Source: Chloroflexota bacterium (GTDB taxonomy: Bacteria > Chloroflexota > Chloroflexia > Thermomicrobiales > UBA6265). Taken from it: a stretch of 20,716 bases of DNA. The notes beneath the pieces are model-generated. The model had not been told where the DNA came from. It worked only from the letters and a program-made list of their open reading frames with translations, and ran no database searches. This document shows, in pieces, positions 7,707 through 12,827 of the stretch (positions are counted from its first letter, which is position 1; each line of letters opens with the position of its first letter). Where the stretch lies: NCBI GenBank assembly GCA_023423795.1, contig JAFAEX010000114.1, positions 1 through 20,716 on the forward strand, written 5' to 3'. The position numbers and the translations under genes are program-made.

Positions 7707-8060
7707 ACCATCCACCCTCCGGTCCTGCCGGGCGGGTATACTGAACGGAACCCCGCAGCATCATTCGGCTGGGGCTTGGCGTAGGCCGGTCCAGCGACGC
7801 GTTCGGGGTCGGAAGGGACGAGACGCATTCGGGCGGGTGGGCATCCGACGGGAGCGAACCACGGGGGTCGGTCGAGACGAGCGCGAACCGGCGCGAGATC
7901 GATCCCACGGCACGCTCCGCTACACCGACGAATGTGGCCGCCGGACGACGGCGCCGGAAGCGCGGAACCGCCGCGCAAGGTCAGCGGGAGGGCGGATCCG
8001 TAGGGGGTCCGCAGGAGAGGAGCGGTCCGTCGGGGATGGACCGTGGGAGGGAGTCGGGAC
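7707..8060. other. 354-bp gene-free leader/intergenic region between the two small paralogues
   Basis: No coding frame here has good support. TATACT at 7737-7742 is a good -10 hexamer, but the matching -35 is poor. Near the 3' end, CGGTCC and GGACCG (within 8024-8043) form a short hairpin just ahead of the GGGAGGGAG ribosome binding tract, and an imperfect GCGGATCC/GGTCCGC pair precedes it. If transcription starts at 7737-7742, the second small gene would have a leader of roughly 310 bases. I recognise no riboswitch. Confidence 0.4.
7737..7742 (+). promoter_or_regulatory. Candidate -10 hexamer TATACT upstream of the second small gene
   Basis: TATACT stands out in this GC-rich context, 31 bases after the stop of the first small gene. 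The -35 position holds ACCCTC, a poor match, so the promoter call is weak. Confidence 0.3.
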
Positions 8061-8336
8061 ATGAGCGAGTTCATCTTCGCGCAGGACATCGAGACCGCCT
8101 CGTCCGGCAACGGCGGCGGCGCCGATGCGTCGGCCAACGGCGGCGCGGTCGCCGTCGGCGACGTCAACTCGGGCGGCAACATGGGTTCCGCCATCGGCGT
8201 CGGCGACACCATCGGCGGCGTGGCCGTGGATGGCGGCGCGATCGCCAACTCCACCAACCTCGGCGTTTCGGCCAACGGCGGCACCGCCATCGCCGACGCC
8301 TCGGGCGGCAACTACAACGTCGCGTTCGTCAGCTAA
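8061..8336 (+). CDS. Small Gly/Asn/Ala-rich protein, paralogue B, unknown function
   Basis: I do not recognise this gene. The 91-aa product starts MSEFIFAQDIETASSGNGGG and is dominated by short Gly-Gly/Asn-Gly-Gly steps with alternating Val/Ala (VAVGDVNSGGNMGSAIGVGD, then GGVAVDGG). It ends IADASGGNYNVAFVS, differing from paralogue A by one residue in the last 15. Unlike paralogue A it has no hydrophobic leader, so it is either cytoplasmic or exported by another route. The ATG has GGAGGGAG about 10 bases upstream, and a strong intrinsic terminator follows at 8368-8407. The alternating small and hydrophobic residues would suit a beta-rich repeat fold or a disordered coat-like protein. No modifying enzyme or transporter is adjacent. 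Confidence 0.8.
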   Translation: MSEFIFAQDIETASSGNGGGADASANGGAVAVGDVNSGGNMGSAIGVGDTIGGVAVDGGAIANSTNLGVSANGGTAIADASGGNYNVAFVS

Positions 8337-8367
8337 GGACGCTTCGGCGTCCGGCTCACGAGCCGGC

Positions 8368-8407
8368 GGCGGGCGGTCGGGGTTTCCCCGGCCGCCCGCC
8401 TTTTTTT
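8368..8407 (+). terminator. Strong rho-independent terminator
   Basis: GGCGGGCGGTCGGGG (8368-8382) pairs with CCCCGGCCGCCCGCC (8386-8400), a 15-bp stem with one G-U pair and a TTT loop. Seven T residues follow at 8401-8407. It is the only hairpin in the window with a full T-run and it ends the small Gly-rich gene. Confidence 0.95.
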
Positions 8408-8410
8408 GCA

Positions 8411-8524
8411 TGCCGAGTGCCGAGAATGGTAGGACAGACCGACGACAGCGGGTGCCCTGCTTACCGACCCGCCGACGTACCGGTCGGTCTTTCGGCACTC
8501 GGTACTCGGCACTCGGCACTTCGG
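8411..8524. repeat. Foldback element with inverted heptamer arrays
   Basis: The left arm has two copies of TGCCGAG (8411-8424). The right arm has TCGGCAC, TCGGTAC, TCGGCAC, TCGGCAC then TTCGG (8492-8524). Between them are nested inverted pairs: AGACCGAC (8436-8443) with GTCGGTCT (8483-8490), and GCGGGT (8448-8453) with ACCCGC (8467-8472). The whole 114-bp stretch could fold into one long hairpin. It fills the space between the terminator T-run and the likely start of the uracil-DNA glycosylase gene. Confidence 0.85.
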
Positions 8525-8527
8525 TTG

Positions 8528-9157
8528 GTGCAGGCGGAGATCGCGGCCTGCCGGGCCTGCGTCGAGCGCGGGTTCATCCCGGAGGCGCGGCCCGTGTTTC
8601 GCGGTCACGCCGGGATGCGGCTGATGGTCGTCGGCCAGGCGCCGGGCGCGGCTTCCCACAGCGCGCGGCTCCCCTATTCCGGCGCGACCGGGAAGACGCT
8701 GGCCGCGTGGCTGGAGCAAGCCGGCCTGCCGCCCGGAGCGCTTCACGAATCGTTCTACCTGACCAGCCTGACCAAGTGCTTTCCCGGCAAGGCAACCGGC
8801 GGCAAGGGCGACCGCGCCCCGTCCGCAGCCGAAATCCGGCTGTGCCAGGCGCACCTCGACCGGGAAATCGCGCTCGTTCGTCCGGCCGTCATCGTCGGCC
8901 TCGGGCGGCTCGCAGCGAATTCGCTCTGCCCGGAAACACGGAAACTGCCGCTGTCCGAAATCGTCGGCCGGGCGTGGACGGGAGAGCGGGCCGGGCACCC
9001 CTTCGCGCTGGTCCCGCTGCCGCACCCGAGCGGGGTCTCCCGCTGGCTCAACGACCCCGCCAACCGGGCACGGGTGGACGCCGCGCTGGCGATCCTGGGC
9101 CAACTCGCCTCCGATGCGCTGGCCTCCCCGCCGACGGAAGCGTTGGCCCTGTCCTGA
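8528..9157 (+). CDS. Uracil-DNA glycosylase, family 4-like with Fe-S cluster
   Basis: This enzyme removes uracil from DNA and starts base-excision repair. The 209-aa product has motif I GQAPG (36-40) followed by LPYSGATGKTL, and motif II PHPSGVSRWLN (about 165-175). Four cysteines fit the 4Fe-4S ligand pattern of families 4/5: Cys8 and Cys11 (CRAC), Cys84 (TKCFPG) and Cys106 (IRLCQAHL). The start is uncertain. GTG 8528 puts the conserved AEIAACRAC at the N terminus, as in relatives, but has no Shine-Dalgarno. An in-frame ATG at 8426 would translate through the heptamer foldback and add 34 unconserved-looking residues. The repeat element directly upstream may have displaced the original promoter. 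Confidence 0.88.
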   Translation: MQAEIAACRACVERGFIPEARPVFRGHAGMRLMVVGQAPGAASHSARLPYSGATGKTLAAWLEQAGLPPGALHESFYLTSLTKCFPGKATGGKGDRAPSAAEIRLCQAHLDREIALVRPAVIVGLGRLAANSLCPETRKLPLSEIVGRAWTGERAGHPFALVPLPHPSGVSRWLNDPANRARVDAALAILGQLASDALASPPTEALALS

Positions 9158-9185
9158 ACGCCAAAACCGGGTCGTTTTCCGGCGT
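9158..9185 (+). terminator. Weak hairpin directly after the uracil-DNA glycosylase stop
   Basis: ACGCC-AAAAC (9158-9167) pairs with GTTTT (9174-9178) and GGCGT (9181-9185), with a 2-base bulge. The hairpin begins right after the stop codon. No T-run follows. Confidence 0.3.
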
Positions 9186-9292
9186 CCCGCTGGCTCCTAT
9201 CCTGCCACGCTCCCGCCCGCGCGACTGGCGTCGCCGAGCGGCCTGCCGGCGCGCTTTCGTCGTGCCGCCGCAATCGCTCATGCCGCACCGGC

Positions 9293-9359
9293 GGCGCGCC
9301 CGGTTCTTCGACGCGTCGAAAATAGGCCGGGCGCAAGGCATGGCGGAACCGGGCGCGCC
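9293..9359. repeat. Nested inverted repeat with central palindrome
   Basis: GGCGCGCCCGGTTC (9293-9306) is exactly complementary to 9346-9359. Immediately inside the left arm is the perfect 14-bp palindrome TTCGACGCGTCGAA (9307-9320). This could be a protein-binding site or an RNA structure. Its role is unknown. Confidence 0.75.
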
Positions 9360-9410
9360 CGGACAAACCGTCCCCCGCGCCGGGTGCCCATCCGGTCGCC
9401 GGCCGCGCCC

Positions 9411-9451
9411 GCCCGGGCTACGGGCACAAGCACCGTCCGGGGCTGGGCACG
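9411..9451 (-). repeat. Dispersed repeat, copy in reverse orientation
   Basis: Read on the minus strand, it contains GCCCAGCCCCGGA, then a variable part, then CGTAGCCCGGG. This matches the copies at 17684-17726 and 17761-17802 and is inverted relative to the copy at 9478-9528. Confidence 0.6.
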
Positions 9452-9477
9452 ACGGACGCATCCACGACGCCCGTTCT

Positions 9478-9528
9478 CAGTCCCGGAGGGACGTCGTTTT
9501 CGTAGCCCGGGCCTTCAGCCCCAGGCGG
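9478..9528 (+). repeat. Dispersed repeat, copy in forward orientation
   Basis: It contains CAGTCCCGGAGGGACGTCG followed by TTTTCGTAGCCCGGG. The core, CCCGGAGgg..(T)CGTTTTCGTAGCCCGGG, closely matches 17769-17802. Together with 9411-9451 it makes an inverted pair with a 26-base spacer. Confidence 0.7.
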
Positions 9529-9613
9529 ACCACCCCGACGGTTCGAGCAGACCCGCGCCATGCCCGGCAACAACGACCGGCTCATCTTGAGTTCTAGGTA
9601 AATAAAGTCCACA

Positions 9614-10921
9614 ATGAGTCTCGACGACGACGCGGGACGGAATGGCCGAGGAATGGCGGATTCGACGCACTCGACCGGCTGGTACGCCGGTGCAACCCGG
9701 GCCGAGCGCCTGCACGACGCGCTGGCGCGCAACCGGTTCGCCGGCCTGCTGGCGCTGGGGCCGGAGAATGCCGCCTGGCTCTCCGGGCGGACCAGCACCA
9801 TCGCCACGCTCTGGCGGCTGCCGGGATTAGTCGGCGTCGCGGCCGGGGCAGACGGCTCGCTGGCGGTCTCGGCCGGCGACCAGGAAGTGGCCAGTTACGC
9901 GACGGCCGAGGCCGGGCGCTTCCCCCACCCGCTCTGGATCGAGCACCACGATCTGCGCGGCGGAGACGCGGCCCGCGCGCTGGCCGACCGGATTGCGGAC
10001 GCCCGCCCGGCGGGAGCATTGAACCGCCCGGCCCAGTTCGACCCCGAGGCGCTGCTGGACGCGGCGGCGAGCGCGGCGCGCGCGGCCGTCCCGAATGGCG
10101 GGCGGGTCGGCATCGACCTCGCGGGCACGCCGGGATGGGTCGCCGCCGGGCTGGAACAACGGCTGCGCGCGGCCGGGATCGAACCGGTCGAGGCCACGGC
10201 CGTCTTCGACGACCTGCGGGCGATCAAGGACCCGGCCGACATCGAGCGGCTGCGGCTGGCGGCGGAACTGACCGAAACCGGGATCGCGGCGGCACGCGAC
10301 GCGCTGCGGCCGGGCCTCGCCGCGCAGGGCGTGGTCGCCGCCTACCAGTCGGCGATCTGGGCGCGGGCGGCGAGCGAGGACCGCTTCGCCGAACTGCGCC
10401 AGGTCGAAGGGCTGGTCACCGTCGGCGACGGAACTGCACCGGCCGTGGTCGGTCCCGGGGTGACGGTCAAACTCGACATGCAGGTGGACGTCGGCGGGAT
10501 GCACTCCGACGTCGGCCGCACCTACGCCCTCGCGCCGACCGCCGAGCAGCGCGAGGTCTTCGCTGCCCTGAACGACGCGCTGGCCGCCGCCATCGCGGCG
10601 ATGGCCCCGGGCGTGCCCTTCCGCGACGTCTGGGCTGCCGGCATCGGCGCGATGCGGGCGGCGGGGTACGTCGGTTACAGCCGGGGCCATCTCGGGCACA
10701 GCGTCGGACTCGCCCACCACTACGAGGAAGCGCCCTTCATCGCCGCCGACGAGCCACGCCCGCTGGCGCCGGGCATGGTGCTGAGCGTGGAATTGCCGTG
10801 GTACCTGCCGGGCATCGGCCAGTTCCAACTGGAACGGATGGTGCTGGTCGGCGACTCCGGCTGCGACGTGCTGGATACGCTGCCGCTGAACCTGGCGGTC
10901 GAACCGGCGGCGAACGGATGA
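9614..10921 (+). CDS. M24-family metallopeptidase, Xaa-Pro aminopeptidase/prolidase-like
   Basis: Cytoplasmic dinuclear-metal peptidases of this family cleave N-terminal X-Pro bonds or Pro dipeptides. In the 435-aa product a creatinase-like N-terminal domain (about 25-190) precedes the pita-bread domain (about 205-425). All five metal ligands are recognisable: Asp288 (KLDMQVD), Asp299 (HSDVGRTY), His362 (GHLGHSVG), Glu393 (SVELPW) and Glu407 (FQLERM). The start is uncertain: ATG 9614 has no clear Shine-Dalgarno, and ATG 9653 (MADSTHS) has GAGG very close upstream; both precede the conserved region. The next gene, 106 bases on, encodes a peptide-type substrate-binding protein, so peptide uptake and hydrolysis may be linked. 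Some M24 proteins are not peptidases, so the exact substrate is open. Confidence 0.88.
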   Translation: MSLDDDAGRNGRGMADSTHSTGWYAGATRAERLHDALARNRFAGLLALGPENAAWLSGRTSTIATLWRLPGLVGVAAGADGSLAVSAGDQEVASYATAEAGRFPHPLWIEHHDLRGGDAARALADRIADARPAGALNRPAQFDPEALLDAAASAARAAVPNGGRVGIDLAGTPGWVAAGLEQRLRAAGIEPVEATAVFDDLRAIKDPADIERLRLAAELTETGIAAARDALRPGLAAQGVVAAYQSAIWARAASEDRFAELRQVEGLVTVGDGTAPAVVGPGVTVKLDMQVDVGGMHSDVGRTYALAPTAEQREVFAALNDALAAAIAAMAPGVPFRDVWAAGIGAMRAAGYVGYSRGHLGHSVGLAHHYEEAPFIAADEPRPLAPGMVLSVELPWYLPGIGQFQLERMVLVGDSGCDVLDTLPLNLAVEPAANG

Positions 10922-11027
10922 CGATACGACGGCGCGGAACGGATCGTGCCGGCAATCACTGACGGACCGAAAACGGCGGCCAGTTGGCGCTGCCGATGCG
11001 ACGAACGACGCAACGACGGAGGCGACC

Positions 11028-12653
11028 ATGGACGAAACGACGACGGCAATCACGACGCGGCTGGCCGGGCGCAGCAGCCGGCGGGCGCTGCTGGCGACGG
11101 CGGCGAAGACCGGCGCGCTCTCGGCCGCCGTGCTGGCCGCCGGCGGGGTCCGGTCCCTGCCGGCCGGGGCGCGCGCGCTGCTCCAGGACGGCGGCGGCAC
11201 CCTCGTCGTCGCGATCCCGCAGGCGACCGTGCAACTCGACCCGGCCATCGCCGGCTCGAACGGGTACGGCGACATCATCCCGGTGACGGACAACGTGACC
11301 GAGGGGCTGACCCGCTTCAAGCCGGGCACGGTCGAAATCGAGCCGGCGCTCGCCGAATCGTGGGAGACCTCCGAGGACGGGCTGACCTGGACCTTCGCGA
11401 TCCGGCCCGGCGTGACCTTCCACGACGGCACGCCGCTGGACGCGAAGGCGGTCGAGACCAACATCCTGCGCCAGATCGACGAGGAGCACCCGCTCCACCA
11501 GGAGGGAATGGTCTACGCCGGCATCGCCTTCGCCGACGTGGAATCCACCGAAGCCACCGGCGATCTCGAACTGACCGTCACCCTGACGCGCCCGTCGATC
11601 CTGCTGCCGGGCAACCTCGCCATCTTCGCCGCCGGCATCGTCAGCCCGGCCTGGCTGGAAGCGGGCGCGGATGCCACGACCGGCGTCGTCGGCACCGGCC
11701 CGTTCAAGGTCGATGCCTGGACCCGCGACGTGCAGCTCGACCTCGTCGCGAACGACGATTACTGGGGCGGCCGCCCGGCGCTGGACCGTGTGATCTTCCG
11801 CACGGTGCCCGAGGACACCGTGCGCCTGTCGGAGTTGCAGACCGGCTCCATCGACGTCGCCAACCAGATCGACTTCAAGGACGCCACCACCATCGAGGGC
11901 GACCCGAACCTGCAGCTGATCACTGGCGGCTACCTCAACGTCCAGTTCCTCGCCTTCAACCAGGCGCACGCGCCGTTCGACAGCCTCGAGGTGCGGCAGG
12001 CGGTTTCGCAAGCGATCAACAAGCAGAACATCGCCGACGCCGTCTTCTACGGCCGCTACACCCTTGGCGCGGGGCCGATCGCGCCGCCGCTGCCGGGCTA
12101 CGATGCCTCGTTCGCCGAGGCCTACCCCTTCGACCAGGAAGCAGCGCGGGCCGCCATCGACGCCGCCGGCGCGGCCGGGGCCAGCTTCGACCTTTACGTC
12201 CGCAACAACTCCTTCTGGCCGCTGATCGGGCAACTCGTGCAGGCGGACCTCGCCGCGGTCGGCCTCACCGCCAACCTGCAAACGCTGGAGGACGCCGACT
12301 TCTTCTCGACGTTGGCGACCGGCTCCGTGCCCGCCTTCATCAACGACTGGACGTGGGACAACGGCGACCCGGACAACGTGATGTCCTCGCTGTTCGTCGG
12401 CGACCGGGCGGTCAGCCGGCTCGGCTACGACGACCCCGACGTGGCGGCGCTGATCGAGGAAGCGCAGGTGACCGCCGACCCGGCTGCCCGAACCCAGCTC
12501 TACCTCGACGCCCAGCGCGCGATCGTGGACGACGCGGTCTGGGTCACCCTCGGCTACCCGGAGCGCGGCATCGGGGCGCGCGCGGCCGTTCAGGGCCTCG
12601 TCGTCTCACCGGTCGGCTCGGTCGTCCTGCGCGAAGTCACCCTGACCTCGTAG
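11028..12653 (+). CDS. ABC transporter substrate-binding protein, family 5 (oligopeptide/dipeptide type), Tat signal
   Basis: This is an extracytoplasmic binding protein that captures peptides or similar solutes for an ABC importer. The 541-aa size is typical of DppA/OppA-like proteins. The N terminus SSRRALLATAAKTGALSAAV (16-35) is a twin-arginine signal (Arg18-Arg19). No lipobox cysteine follows, unlike many relatives. Family-5 landmarks include LAESWETSEDGLTWTFAIR, GVTFHDGTPLDA and VVGTGPFKV, then DYWGGRPALDRVIFR and VRQAVSQAINKQNI. The ATG is supported by GGAGG five bases upstream. No permease or ATPase genes follow; the next gene is convergent. The transporter must therefore be encoded elsewhere, or this is an orphan binding protein. 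Confidence 0.92.
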   Translation: MDETTTAITTRLAGRSSRRALLATAAKTGALSAAVLAAGGVRSLPAGARALLQDGGGTLVVAIPQATVQLDPAIAGSNGYGDIIPVTDNVTEGLTRFKPGTVEIEPALAESWETSEDGLTWTFAIRPGVTFHDGTPLDAKAVETNILRQIDEEHPLHQEGMVYAGIAFADVESTEATGDLELTVTLTRPSILLPGNLAIFAAGIVSPAWLEAGADATTGVVGTGPFKVDAWTRDVQLDLVANDDYWGGRPALDRVIFRTVPEDTVRLSELQTGSIDVANQIDFKDATTIEGDPNLQLITGGYLNVQFLAFNQAHAPFDSLEVRQAVSQAINKQNIADAVFYGRYTLGAGPIAPPLPGYDASFAEAYPFDQEAARAAIDAAGAAGASFDLYVRNNSFWPLIGQLVQADLAAVGLTANLQTLEDADFFSTLATGSVPAFINDWTWDNGDPDNVMSSLFVGDRAVSRLGYDDPDVAALIEEAQVTADPAARTQLYLDAQRAIVDDAVWVTLGYPERGIGARAAVQGLVVSPVGSVVLREVTLTS

Positions 12654-12676
12654 CGCACTACTTCGCTCGGATGTGC

Positions 12677-12705
12677 AGCGGCCCCGGACGTTGTCCGGGG
12701 CCGCT
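12677..12705. terminator. Perfect 13-bp hairpin between convergent genes
   Basis: AGCGGCCCCGGAC (12677-12689) pairs with GTCCGGGGCCGCT (12693-12705) around a GTT loop. It begins 24 bases past the stop of the binding-protein gene and lies 122 bases beyond the stop of the converging gene, so it could serve both. The downstream sequence is TC-rich but has no T-run. Confidence 0.65.
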
Positions 12706-12827
12706 CCGCATTCTCTCGCCCCGCGCCGCCCCGTCGTACGTAGGAGAATCTTCCGCATCGATCGACCGGGTTCCGGATAATCACCGCGGAGATCCGATTA
12801 CCTTCGGTATCGGGAACGAAATCCGCC

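Larger units (their letters stand above)
9158..9613. other. 456-bp gene-free region with inverted repeats
   Basis: No credible gene is seen. The stretch holds the weak hairpin at 9158-9185, a nested palindromic structure at 9293-9359, and two oppositely oriented copies of a dispersed repeat (9411-9451 and 9478-9528). It ends in an AT-richer stretch (TAGGTAAATAAAG, 9596-9608) just before the M24 peptidase, where a promoter or leader may lie. Confidence 0.6.

Noticed and set aside
7425..8336. RiPP precursor peptides with leader and core
   Set aside because: The conserved part is the C-terminal tail, there are no Cys/Ser/Thr-rich cores, and no modification or export genes are nearby. It cannot be excluded, but nothing positive supports it.
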